Shown piece after piece: positions 8,110-17,125 of a stretch of 64,000 nucleotides of DNA. Origin of the DNA: Photobacterium sp. DA100 (GTDB taxonomy: Bacteria > Pseudomonadota > Gammaproteobacteria > Enterobacterales > Vibrionaceae). The stretch spans positions 2,604,001-2,668,000 of the forward strand of contig NZ_CP119423.1 in assembly GCF_029223585.1 (NCBI RefSeq), written 5' to 3'. Under the pieces are notes generated by a model. The model did no database searches and had not been told where the DNA came from. It saw only the letters and a program-made list of their open reading frames with translations. The number at the start of each line of letters is the position of its first letter. Position 1 is the first letter of the stretch. The translations under genes and the position numbers were made by a program.

Positions 8110-9525
8110 TTAGATATGGTCAATCAGGTGCAGAAGCCAAATCATGGCAAAGCTCAGCACCACACCGACAACCCCGATGATCACCCCAACACGGGCCATC
8201 TGGTTACTCTGGACATGGCCAGTGGCATGCGCCAGGGCATTCGGCGGGGTACTGATTGGCAAGGACATCCCCAGCGAGGCTGCGAAAGTGACCACCAAAA
8301 TCAGGGTGATCTCACCGCCAAGCGGCACCAGCGAGACCATGGAGGTACCCAATGCCGCCATGATCGGCATCAGCAAGTTGGCCGTTGCGGTGTGCGACAT
8401 GAAGTTAGCCATGACCAGACACAGCAGCGCCGAGCCACCAAGGACGATGTATGGCGAGAAACTATCGAACGGGATGCTGTGCACCATCAGTCTGGCCAGT
8501 CCGGTCTGATCCAGCGCCAAGCCGAGGGCAATCCCCCCCGAGACCAGCCACAGCACATCCCACGAGATCTTTTTAAGATCTTCCTTGTTGATAATACCGG
8601 TTAGCGAGAACACCGCCACCGGGATCAGGGCTACGGTATATGAGTTCATGCCGTGGGCCGATCCCATCAACCATAGAATGATCGTCAGGGCGAAAGTCAC
8701 GTAAACTGTGATCGCCTTCGGTGTCATCAAGAACTTCCCTTTGATGGTCAGCTCGATTTTTTCCTGTTTGGCCGGGTAAAGCGCATTGATCAGCACCCAG
8801 GCAAAGACCAGCATCACCGCAACAAACGGCACACCGAAGAACATCCACTCACCAAAGGTGATCATGTTGTCGCCAGTCAGGTACTTCAAGGCAATCGCAT
8901 TGGGCGGGGTACCAATTGGAGTACCGATACCACCAATGTTGGCAGCGACCGGGATACACAGAGCAAAGGCGATTTTGCCCGGGTCCTTGGCGCCAAACAG
9001 GGCTATCACTGGGGCCAGAATCGACAGCATCATGGCCGTGGTCGCCGTATTCGACATAAACATGGAGAAAATGGCAGTGATCAGCATCAGGCCAAACATG
9101 ACGTACTTCGGCTGGGTACCGAAAGGCCTTAGCAACACCCGGGCCAAGTTGACATCGAGGCGGTATTTGGTGGCAGCCATGGCGAGGAAGAAACCACCGA
9201 GGAACAGCATAATGATCGGGCTGGCAAAGGTTGCCATAATATCACTGTAGTTCAGCAGCTCACCAAAATGCGGCTGCCCTTCAGCGCCCCGGAACAAATA
9301 CAAGCCTTTATCGGAGAGGAGCAAAAGTTCCAACACGATAATCACTACGGAAGTGGCATAAATCGGTATTGGCTCCAGCACCCAGCACAAGGCCGCCAGC
9401 AAGAAAATGGCAATAACCCGCTGCTGGACAATGGTTAACCCTTCGACTGGAAACGCTGATGCCGGCAGCATCAGAATGATGAGGGGGATGAGAACGGGTA
9501 TGATCACCCTAAGATATTGACGCAT
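8110..9525 (-). CDS. DASS-family sodium/dicarboxylate (or sulfate) symporter
   Basis: A 471-residue inner-membrane transporter with about 11-12 helices of the SLC13/DASS family. Both halves of the repeat carry substrate and sodium motifs: SNTATT with IGTPPNA in the first half, and SHTATA with ISTPPNA in the second. The family consensus is SNT twice, so the second Asn is His here. Substrates in the family include succinate, citrate, tartrate and sulfate; this one cannot be assigned. It heads an operon with a kinase and a receiver, which may sense the same substrate. Confidence 0.87.
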   Translation of the reverse strand: MRQYLRVIIPVLIPLIILMLPASAFPVEGLTIVQQRVIAIFLLAALCWVLEPIPIYATSVVIIVLELLLLSDKGLYLFRGAEGQPHFGELLNYSDIMATFASPIIMLFLGGFFLAMAATKYRLDVNLARVLLRPFGTQPKYVMFGLMLITAIFSMFMSNTATTAMMLSILAPVIALFGAKDPGKIAFALCIPVAANIGGIGTPIGTPPNAIALKYLTGDNMITFGEWMFFGVPFVAVMLVFAWVLINALYPAKQEKIELTIKGKFLMTPKAITVYVTFALTIILWLMGSAHGMNSYTVALIPVAVFSLTGIINKEDLKKISWDVLWLVSGGIALGLALDQTGLARLMVHSIPFDSFSPYIVLGGSALLCLVMANFMSHTATANLLMPIMAALGTSMVSLVPLGGEITLILVVTFAASLGMSLPISTPPNALAHATGHVQSNQMARVGVIIGVVGVVLSFAMIWLLHLIDHI

Positions 9526-9611
9526 GTTTACATTATTCCCTTAAAAACACAAAATCTGGCGTCTGTCGCTGCTGGTTTAGGCAAATCCATGGAAGTCATC
9601 ATTCAGCAGGC

Positions 9612-9644
9612 GCAGAAGCACCGGTAGCGCTTCTGCCTACCGGT
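9612..9644 (-). promoter_or_regulatory. interleaved inverted repeats upstream of the DASS transporter
   Basis: Minus strand, in order: ACCGGTAG, GCAGAAGC, G, CTACCGGT, GCTTCTGC. The first pairs perfectly with the third and the second with the fourth (8 bp each). Loops are too short for both to form at once, so these look like two exclusive hairpins. They lie 87-119 nt before the transporter start and after the MATE gene stop. Confidence 0.5.
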
Positions 9645-9757
9645 CAAAATCTAGATTAAGTGATTGTGCGTCTATAGGTAGGAAATTTCACCGGAACAGA
9701 TCAATAAACCAGTGAAATATAACTCTTTTTAACAATTGACTTACTGAAAAACCAAAT

Positions 9758-11272
9758 TCAGGCCTTGGTATCGCTCGCCAAGCTCTCCTCTATGACATCT
9801 TCATGCCCCATATAGGTCCGTGACGAACAGAACGGGGTCAGAGGCACACTCGGCTCTAGTATTTCCGGCTCTGCCTGCTGCTGCTCATGTTCGATAGCCA
9901 TTTTTCGAACCTGGCTGACCACCAGCAGGCCACTGACGATCCCAAACACAATCGTTCCCGCCGCCTGTCCAATCAGCACCCCAGCCGCCCCGCCAAGGTT
10001 CCCCCCGATCCAGACAAACGGAATCGTCCCCAGGGTCGCCTTGCCCATATTGAGCATTGTCGACCAGGTCGGGCGATTGAGGTTGTTAAAAGCGGCATTG
10101 GCGACGAACATCGCACCATTGAAGATAAACGTAATGGCGATGTAGGTACAAAAGACCGAGATCAGACTTGCGGCTTCCGCTTCCAGGCTGAAGATGGCAA
10201 CCAACCAATCCTGCACCAGCCAAAGCAGAATAGAGACCGCGACACAATAACCCGTCACGAACTTAAGCGCATCCGACAGCGAGCGCAGGATACGATCCCA
10301 GCGGCCGGCGCCAAAGTTTTGCCCGATGATAGGGCCGATTGCCCCGGATAACGAGAAAACCAGTGCAAAGCAAACCGGCATGATCCGGCCAATTACCGCA
10401 TAGCCCGCAACAAAGCTCTCACCAAACTGGGCGATATTGCTGGTCACGATAGCGTTGCCGATCGGTGTGGCGGTATTGGTTAGTATTGCCGGAAAGGCAA
10501 TCGCTGAGACCGGGAGAACCGAAGACAGAAAAGCGCCGAGCCGCGGGCGGGCAACCAGATCATGGTGGATAATCACAGCATGGATCGAGAATATCATCAC
10601 AGCCACCCGCGCCAACACAGAGGCCGCTGCGGCCCCTTCAACGCCCATTGAGAAGCCAAAGATGAGCAGGGGATCAAACACCGCATTCACCCCTCCCCCG
10701 ATGATAGTGGCATACATCGAACGCCGGGCATCCCCGACTCCTCTGAGTGCCGCACCGGCGGCCATCGACACCGCGACAACCGGCGCACTGGGCATCAGTA
10801 TCGTAAGGTAATCGGTCGCCGCCTCGGCAACCTTCCCTTTGGCTCCTATCATCGCCAACAGCGCTTGCAGGTTGCCAAGCATAAAGAACACCAGCACCGC
10901 ACTAAAAATAACGGCAAATATCATGATGTTTATTGTCATTACCCGAGCCTGCTCAGGCTGGTCGGCTCCCAACGAACGCGACACCAGCGCCCCCATAGCA
11001 ATAGACGTACCGATGGAAGCGGAAGTCGTAAAAAACACCAGTGTCCCAGCAAAACCAATCGCTGCGGCTAATTCGACTTCTCCCAGCAAGCTGATGAAAA
11101 ACATATCGAGCAGATCCACCAGAAACAGGGCCATCAGGCCAACGGCTCCGGTACTAGACATCACCACAATATGCTTCATTGGCGATCCGGTGACAAACTT
11201 GGCCTCTTTTTTGGGTATTTGTCGTGATATGTTCGCTTCTTGGCGGGATTGGCTTTGTCTAGGCACAAACAT
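9758..11272 (-). CDS. MATE-family multidrug/cation efflux transporter
   Basis: An inner-membrane antiporter of 504 residues with about 12 helices in two homologous halves. The start of the first half (FVTGSPMKHIVVMSSTGAVG) is typical for MATE proteins that export drugs or metabolites in exchange for sodium or protons. The long acidic C-terminal tail (from about residue 460) is not part of the family core. The start at 11,272 keeps the conserved segment before the first helix; AAGGA is very close to it, so a slightly later start is possible. No neighbouring regulator is visible. Confidence 0.88.
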   Translation of the reverse strand: MFVPRQSQSRQEANISRQIPKKEAKFVTGSPMKHIVVMSSTGAVGLMALFLVDLLDMFFISLLGEVELAAAIGFAGTLVFFTTSASIGTSIAMGALVSRSLGADQPEQARVMTINIMIFAVIFSAVLVFFMLGNLQALLAMIGAKGKVAEAATDYLTILMPSAPVVAVSMAAGAALRGVGDARRSMYATIIGGGVNAVFDPLLIFGFSMGVEGAAAASVLARVAVMIFSIHAVIIHHDLVARPRLGAFLSSVLPVSAIAFPAILTNTATPIGNAIVTSNIAQFGESFVAGYAVIGRIMPVCFALVFSLSGAIGPIIGQNFGAGRWDRILRSLSDALKFVTGYCVAVSILLWLVQDWLVAIFSLEAEAASLISVFCTYIAITFIFNGAMFVANAAFNNLNRPTWSTMLNMGKATLGTIPFVWIGGNLGGAAGVLIGQAAGTIVFGIVSGLLVVSQVRKMAIEHEQQQAEPEILEPSVPLTPFCSSRTYMGHEDVIEESLASDTKA

Positions 11273-11289
11273 TCCTTGCGTGGTAGATA

Positions 11290-11316
11290 CGAAAAAGGCG
11301 CTCGAGGCGCCTTTCT
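11290..11316 (-). terminator. terminator after the CBS gene
   Basis: Minus strand AAAGGCGC-CTCGA-GCGCCTTTTT, between the CBS gene and the MATE gene. Confidence 0.8.
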
Positions 11317-11338
11317 ATGTTCTTTGCGGCTTCGTCAA

Positions 11339-11755
11339 CTAAACCGGATGCTTGAAACAATCTACGATTTGGTTACTTATGGCTGTCAGCACATCCCGTC
11401 TTGTGATCACCCCAACCAGGCGGCCATTGTCGACAACCGGATAGATTTTCGGCTTCTGCCCGGCCATGATGTCAGCCAATTCGATAATTGAATCCTCAGG
11501 CGAGACGGTCAGCACATCTGGCCGCATGCATTCTTCAACCGTGTGCGTATCTTGGCAGTAATACCCTACCTTGAGTAGCTTGTGGATCATATCCTGCTCG
11601 GAAAGGAAACCCACGACATGATGGGTCTCATTAACAACCGGACCACCGATTTGTTTTGAAGAGAGTAGTTTGTCCAGTGCCTTAGAAAGAGACATTTTGG
11701 GTTCGAATGTCACCGGACGCACATTCATATAATCCTTCACCTTCAACGACTCCAT
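11339..11755 (-). CDS. CBS-domain-pair protein
   Basis: A 138-residue protein made of two CBS domains, which usually bind adenine nucleotides. The first starts VKDYMNVRPVTF and ends VVGFLSEQDM; the second starts EECMRPDVLTV and ends LVGVITRRDVLTA. No partner domain is attached. The start at 11,755 has TAGGGGGA upstream; an earlier ATG lacks this. A similar stand-alone CBS protein is at 55,937. The intron pair lies upstream of it. Confidence 0.85.
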   Translation of the reverse strand: MESLKVKDYMNVRPVTFEPKMSLSKALDKLLSSKQIGGPVVNETHHVVGFLSEQDMIHKLLKVGYYCQDTHTVEECMRPDVLTVSPEDSIIELADIMAGQKPKIYPVVDNGRLVGVITRRDVLTAISNQIVDCFKHPV

Positions 11756-11975
11756 ACATCCCCCTAATTCATGCTTGCCGGAGCAATCCACCTCGTTGCT
11801 GACTGCCCAGACCATAATTTTTCAAATTGGTGGTCCCACTCCGGGCTCACCTCCTTTTGATATAAGTGTCGTCTATTTCCTTGAAATTACTAAATTGAAA
11901 TGAGCAATTTTATCAATAGGCATGACCTATCTTGGCGCAAACCCGGTTACCCGCACAGGATTGAGGAAGATTTGA

Positions 11976-13863
11976 ATCGAGTAGGAGGAGGCCTCGCGGC
12001 CTCCGTCCTCTCACACCACCGTACAAGCGTGGGTCGCATACGGCGGTTCCGAATATATTTTCAGTGACTCGTACCCATCTCGCAATGAGTACATGCCCAT
12101 CTCCTTGAACCGTTTCGTTGGCATGGCCTGATTGAGCTGTGGCGATAAAGCCAAGTGCCACCATCCTTTCTCTGACATCGCTAGCTTCCACGCATTGCGT
12201 TCGCTTACGCCCTCTTGGCGTAACCATGACGCTATACTGTGTCTGCGTTTGCGCTGCTTGAGTCGATAGCACCGTAGGCGCCGCCTTATCCATTCATCTA
12301 AGCGCTGCATCGCGCTTTTCCGTATGGCAAGCTTGAAGTAGTGTTGCCATCCTCTTAGGTATTGAGTGAGTTCGACTATTACTGTCTTCAACTCTCGCCC
12401 TCGATTCCGCTTCGTTATTTGACGCACTCGCTTCTTCATATGAGTTTGTGCTCTCTTCGAGATATGGATAATTCCACCTCGTTGGAAGCGATGGCCTAGG
12501 TAAGTCCGCTCTGTCACTCTTGTTGCCGCACTTTTCTCACGGTTGACCGTGAGTTTCAGTTTCTGCTCCAAGAACTCCGTTATTGAGGCTTTTACTCGGT
12601 TCGCGGCTTCCTCACTGCCCACGTAGATTTGGCAGTCATCTGCATATCGGCAGAACTTATGCCCTCTTCGCTCAAGCTCTTTATCCAACTCATCTAATAC
12701 GATATTTGATAGCAGCGGAGATAATGGTCCACCCTGTGGTGTCCCTCGTTGCCTCTGCTCGGCTAACCCGTTTCGCATTATGCCTGCCTGTAGGTATGAC
12801 CTGACCAGCTTCAGTACCCGTTTGTCCGTGATATCCTCCGATAGCCTGTGCATCAGTCTATCGTGGTTCACGGTATCGAAGTATTTCGCTAGGTCAATGT
12901 CGACTACATAACCCCGCCCCTCCCTGATGTAGTGGCTTGCTGCCGCCAATGCATGGTGGGCACTACGGTTGGGCCTGAACCCGTAACTACTGTGGGAGAA
13001 CTTCGGTTCATAGATATCTGTCAGTACTGAGGTGATAGCCTGTTGGACTATCCTATCAAGTACTGTTGGGATACCTAGTTGCCTAACTCCCCCGCTAGGT
13101 TTAGGGATTTCTACACCCAGAACAGGTTGGGGTTGATAGCTCCCATCCAGAAGGCTCTGGCGGAGCGCTTGCCCATTTGAAGACTGCCGAAGCATCGAGA
13201 TAGTCGCTGTTATATCGAGTTTATCGACACCAGCACACCCTTTGTTCTTCTTCACTCTTCTCAGGGCTTGGTTCAGATTCGTTGATGAACAGATCTGCTC
13301 CATCAACTGAGTTGAGGTCACCAAGACTCGTCCTCCTGTCTACGCCGATCATGCTTGTCATTCTTCGTGGCCATGAGCGTCACTTGCGGTGTTGCCCATT
13401 GGTACGTAGAGATTTTGATCATCTTGCTATGACTCCACATGATTGAGTGTCTAGTGACTGCTTCTTGATATATTCAGTTCCGGCCTTCCCTTGGGTTGTA
13501 CTTCCCCAAGGTACTATGCCTTCTGCTGACTTCTTATTTCCCATCACACAGCATCACTGCTGCATTAGTCTCGCCCGAGACAGGTAATAAGATCTCCCGA
13601 GGTAAGACGTTGTTCTTTCCCTTGGCTGTGCCTGATTTACCCGTACACACTTCCCGTCGAGGCATTGGGCTATTCTATATGTTGCTAGGTTACCCAAGTT
13701 GTACTGGCCTACTATCAGATTTCTGTTCGTCACGGCCAAGTTTTGCCATTTGCTTCCTTCAGATCCCGCCTCACGGTGGGCACCCTTGCATAGGCTAACG
13801 GTTCTCGCTCGACTGAGCCCGTAGAGGACTTTCACCTCCTAGAACAACGCCATGCTCGGCGCA
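11976..13863 (-). mobile_element. group II intron, copy 1 (1888 bp)
   Basis: The element is bounded by the ends shared with two other copies. Its 3' end (low coordinates) reads CCTACTCGAT. Domain VI is visible at 11,979-12,012: GAG-AGGA, a GGAGGCC stem with GCGA loop, UCCU, a bulged A seven bases from the end (11,982), and CUC. Domain V fits 12,015-12,047, with CGC where most introns have AGC. The 540-base 5' part holds the other ribozyme domains, and the RT gene sits in domain IV. The 5' end reads TGCGCC, one G short of the GTGCGCC of the other copies. It abuts copy 2 directly. Confidence 0.9.
12011..13324 (-). CDS. ltrA: group II intron reverse transcriptase/maturase, copy 1
   Basis: A 437-residue RT/maturase that assists splicing and reverse transcription of its intron. 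Visible are RT blocks GIPTVLDRIVQQA, SSYGFRPNRSAHHA, the DIDLAKYFDTVNH block with catalytic Asp, RGTPQGGPLSPLLSN and the active-site YADD, then the maturase part with YLRGWQHYF. There is no HNH endonuclease domain, as in group IIC proteins. The start is TTG with GGAGGA six bases before it. The last twelve codons run through domain V of the ribozyme, and the TGA stop touches domain VI. Confidence 0.93.
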   Translation of the reverse strand: MVTSTQLMEQICSSTNLNQALRRVKKNKGCAGVDKLDITATISMLRQSSNGQALRQSLLDGSYQPQPVLGVEIPKPSGGVRQLGIPTVLDRIVQQAITSVLTDIYEPKFSHSSYGFRPNRSAHHALAAASHYIREGRGYVVDIDLAKYFDTVNHDRLMHRLSEDITDKRVLKLVRSYLQAGIMRNGLAEQRQRGTPQGGPLSPLLSNIVLDELDKELERRGHKFCRYADDCQIYVGSEEAANRVKASITEFLEQKLKLTVNREKSAATRVTERTYLGHRFQRGGIIHISKRAQTHMKKRVRQITKRNRGRELKTVIVELTQYLRGWQHYFKLAIRKSAMQRLDEWIRRRLRCYRLKQRKRRHSIASWLRQEGVSERNAWKLAMSEKGWWHLALSPQLNQAMPTKRFKEMGMYSLRDGYESLKIYSEPPYATHACTVV

Positions 13864-15752
13864 ATCGAGTAGGAGGAGGCCTCACGGCCTCCGTCCTCTC
13901 ACACCACCGTACAAGCGTGGGTCGCATACGGCGGTTCCGAATATATTTTCAGTGACTCGTACCCATCTCGCAATGAGTACATGCCCATCTCCTTGAACCG
14001 TTTCGTTGGCATGGCCTGATTGAGCTGCGGCGATAAAGCCAGATGCCACCATCCTTTCTCTGACATCGCTAGCTTCCACGCATTGCGCTCGTTTACGCCT
14101 TCTTGGCGTAACCATATCGCTATGCTGTGTCTGCGTTTTCGCTGCTTGAGTCGGTAGCACCGTAAGCGCCGTCTTATCCATTCATCCAAGCGCTGCATCG
14201 CGCTTTTCCGCATGGCGAGCTTGAAGTAGTGTTGCCAACCTCTTAGATATTGAGTTAGTTCGACTATTACTGTCTTCAACTCTCGTCCTCGATTCCGCTT
14301 CGTTATTTGACGCACTCGCTTCTTCATGTGAGTTTGTGCTGTCTTCGAGATATGGATACTTCCATCTCGTTGGAAGCGATGGCCTAAGTAAGTCCGCTCT
14401 GTCACTCTTGTTGCTGCACTCTTCTCCCGGTTGACCGTGAGTTTCAGTTTCTGCTCCAAGAACTCCGTTATCGAGGCTTTTACTCGATTTGCGGCTTCCT
14501 CACTGTGCACGTAGATTTGGCAGTCGTCTGCATATCGGCAGAACTTATGCCCTCTTCGTTCAAGCTCTTTATCCAACTCATCTAATACGATATTTGATAG
14601 CAGCGGAGATAATGGGCCACCCTGTGGTGTCCCTCGTTGCCTCTGCTCGACTAACCCGTTTCGCATTATGCCTGCCTGTAGGTATGACCTGATCAGCTTC
14701 AGTACCCGTTTATCTGTGATATCTTTCGATAACCTGTGCATCAGCCTATCGTGGTTCACAGTATCGAAGTATTTCGCTAGGTCAACATCGACTACATAAC
14801 CCCGCCCCTCCCTGATGTAGTGGCTTGCTGCCGCCAGAGCATGGTGGGCACTACGGTTGGGCCTGAACCCGTAACTGCTGTTGGAGAACTTAGGTTCGTA
14901 GATATCTGTCAGGACTGATGTGATGGCCTGCTGGACGATCCTATCAAGTACCGTTGGGATACCTAGCTGCCTCACTCCCCCACTAGGTTTAGGGATTTCT
15001 ACACCCAAGACGGGTTGGGGTTGATAGCTACCGTCCAGAAGGCTCTGGCGGAGCGCTTGCCCATTGGAAGACTGCCGAAGCACCGAGATAGTGGCTGCTA
15101 TGTCGAGTTTATCAACCCCAGCACATCCCTTGTTCTTCTTTACTCTTCTCAGGGCTTGGTTCAGATTCGTTGATGAACAGATCTGCTCCATCAACTGAGT
15201 GGAGGTCACCAAGACTCGTCCTCCTGTCTACGCCAAACATGCTTGTCATTCTTCGTGGCCATGAGCGTCACTTGCGGTGTTGCCCATTGGTACGTAGAGA
15301 TATTGTTCATCTTGCTATGACTCCACATGATTGAGTGTCTAATGACTGCTTCTTGATATATTCAGTTCCGGCCTTCCCTTGGGTTGTACTTCCCCAAGGT
15401 ACTATGCCTTCTGCTGACTTCTTATTAACCGTCACGCAGCATCACTGCTGCACTAGTCTCGTCCGAGACAGCTAATAAGATCTCCCGAGGTAAGACGTTG
15501 TTCTTTCCCTTGGTTGTGCCTGATTTACCCGTACACACTTCCCGTCGAGGCATTGGGCTATTCTATATATGGCTAGGTTACCCAAGTTGTACTGGCCTAC
15601 TATCAGATTTCTGTTCGTCACAACCAAGTTTTGCCGTTTGCTTCCTTCAGATCCCACCTCACGGTGGGCACCCTTGCATAGGCTAACGGTTCTCGCTCGA
15701 CTGAGCCCGTAGAGGACTTTCACCTCCTAGAACAACGCCATGCTCGGCGCAC
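13864..15752 (-). mobile_element. group II intron, copy 2 (1889 bp)
   Basis: Full-length element with GTGCGCC at the 5' end (15,752) and CCTACTCGAT at the 3' end (13,864). Domain V fits 13,903-13,935. The domain VI loop is GUGA instead of GCGA of copy 1; both are GNRA. Its 5' end lies 10 nt past the stem of the terminator at 15,757-15,787, in the same orientation as the gene it follows. Its 3' end joins copy 1 without a gap. Confidence 0.92.
13899..15212 (-). CDS. ltrA: group II intron reverse transcriptase/maturase, copy 2
   Basis: A 437-residue RT/maturase, nearly identical to copy 1. It has the same RT blocks and YADD active site and no endonuclease domain. Differences include NSSYGF for HSSYGF, VDVDLAKY for VDIDLAKY, VHSEEA for VGSEEA and ISKTAQ for ISKRAQ. 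The frame is intact from the TTG start to the TGA inside the 3' ribozyme part, so it may be active. Confidence 0.93.
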   Translation of the reverse strand: MVTSTQLMEQICSSTNLNQALRRVKKNKGCAGVDKLDIAATISVLRQSSNGQALRQSLLDGSYQPQPVLGVEIPKPSGGVRQLGIPTVLDRIVQQAITSVLTDIYEPKFSNSSYGFRPNRSAHHALAAASHYIREGRGYVVDVDLAKYFDTVNHDRLMHRLSKDITDKRVLKLIRSYLQAGIMRNGLVEQRQRGTPQGGPLSPLLSNIVLDELDKELERRGHKFCRYADDCQIYVHSEEAANRVKASITEFLEQKLKLTVNREKSAATRVTERTYLGHRFQRDGSIHISKTAQTHMKKRVRQITKRNRGRELKTVIVELTQYLRGWQHYFKLAMRKSAMQRLDEWIRRRLRCYRLKQRKRRHSIAIWLRQEGVNERNAWKLAMSEKGWWHLALSPQLNQAMPTKRFKEMGMYSLRDGYESLKIYSEPPYATHACTVV

Positions 15753-15756
15753 CAAC

Positions 15757-15787
15757 AAAAAAACCGCCGTTGGTAACGGCGGTTTTT
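15757..15787 (-). terminator. terminator of the DUF945 gene; intron target
   Basis: Minus strand ACCGCCGT-TACCA-ACGGCGGT followed by T7 and GTT. The intron pair begins directly after this T-tract. Confidence 0.92.
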
Positions 15788-15811
15788 CGTACTAGCACAC
15801 GCAACTGCAGG

Positions 15812-17125
15812 TTACATGAAAAGCATAAACAGCATCGCAAAGGGCAGCTGGTCACCGTTAGATAAGATAACCTTGTCACCTTCAATCTGCATATCTAGCA
15901 GGTAGTGGGTAGCATTGCGCTCGACAATCGCACTCTGCTCCAGCATATCGATCCGCTCACTAAGCAGCGGATCCGCTTCGACCAGCTCCACCGGCAAGCT
16001 AAGGTGAAGATCCCCCCCTAGCTTCTCCGCAATCTGGCCAATATTCTGGGAAATATTGCTGATCCCAGGAGCGACGGTCATGTTCAGGCGGCTGGTCACC
16101 TGCCCTTCCGGAGCAAGTACACTCAAATCGTTAATAGAGAATGCAAGGCCCTTGGCTACCAGCGCATCCAGTGCCGCAGAGACTTCCATCGCCTGTTGTT
16201 CGGTGAGTGGCTCGTCCAAGTCATCGGTCATATCCCCCAAACGGCTCAATGAGGGATAATCCAGTTCAGAGAAGGCCATTTGGAAGTTGAAGTTACGGTA
16301 TTCGCTGCCGTCTAGCATCACAACTTTGCCAACCTTGATATGGTTGGAATTCGATAGCTGCAGCTCAGGCTTCTCCTGCCCTTCTGCTACTTCAGGCTGG
16401 ATAAGCACATTTTCCATCCCGACCGCCAGCTCGGCCACATCCAGGCTCTGCTCGGAGTTCAAATCGACAAACCGCACCTCATCCAACGTCAGCGCTTGGT
16501 CACCGATCCAGAACTGCCCGTCCAGATAACCCTTACCACCGCCTTTCAGCCCTTTTAGCACCATCTCTTCGCGGGCTGCCGTTGTGAGGTTGGCGGATGG
16601 AAGCTGATAGTGAAACTCGCCTGCCCCCTTAGCATTCACCGTCCCCTGCATGACAAACGAAGCTACGGCAACACTGGTGCCATTGACTTCTTTTTCGCTA
16701 ATTGGATTGATCTGGAAAGTAAAATCAGTCTTGCGTGTCAACGCAGTGTTAGTGGTAAAGGTAACAGGAGAGACCCCTTCTCCCCACAGTGCAGCTGTCA
16801 TTGGCTTGAGCGCATCGTCCACCACCAGCTCGCTAGTCGAGGAGACTCCCATAAAGCCATGGCTGACATGGTGCTTCACAAACCAAACGGTCGGTAAGCC
16901 TTCATCTTCAAACAGAAATTTCAGCTCATCCTTTAGCTCGATTTTTGATACCGCCTCAGACGTCAGGTATCCGCGCTGATAGGTATCATTGGACACAGCA
17001 AGATACGGATTTTCATACTGCCCAAACGTATCAAGATAAATACGCTCGCCAATTTGCCCCGTGGCAAACGGCCAACACAGTGCCACAGCCACTGCACCAC
17101 CAACGGCACCAACTTTTCCTAGCAT
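15812..17125 (-). CDS. DUF945 (YdgA-like) family protein
   Basis: A 437-residue protein with an N-terminal hydrophobic segment (about residues 5-20, likely a membrane anchor) and a large periplasmic part rich in beta structure. It matches the DUF945 family, whose E. coli members include YdgA and YihF; the role is unknown. Conserved features are the GQIGERIYLDTFGQYENPYL start and repeated LDG/FNFQM segments. It is a single gene with its own terminator, divergent from the kinase at 17,441. Confidence 0.8.
   Translation of the reverse strand: MLGKVGAVGGAVAVALCWPFATGQIGERIYLDTFGQYENPYLAVSNDTYQRGYLTSEAVSKIELKDELKFLFEDEGLPTVWFVKHHVSHGFMGVSSTSELVVDDALKPMTAALWGEGVSPVTFTTNTALTRKTDFTFQINPISEKEVNGTSVAVASFVMQGTVNAKGAGEFHYQLPSANLTTAAREEMVLKGLKGGGKGYLDGQFWIGDQALTLDEVRFVDLNSEQSLDVAELAVGMENVLIQPEVAEGQEKPELQLSNSNHIKVGKVVMLDGSEYRNFNFQMAFSELDYPSLSRLGDMTDDLDEPLTEQQAMEVSAALDALVAKGLAFSINDLSVLAPEGQVTSRLNMTVAPGISNISQNIGQIAEKLGGDLHLSLPVELVEADPLLSERIDMLEQSAIVERNATHYLLDMQIEGDKVILSNGDQLPFAMLFMLFM

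Noticed and set aside
13554..13835. 93-codon frames in the 5' ribozyme part of the introns (also at 15,472 and 52,648)
   Set aside because: This part is structured intron RNA; the frame is shortened in copy 2 and has no family likeness.
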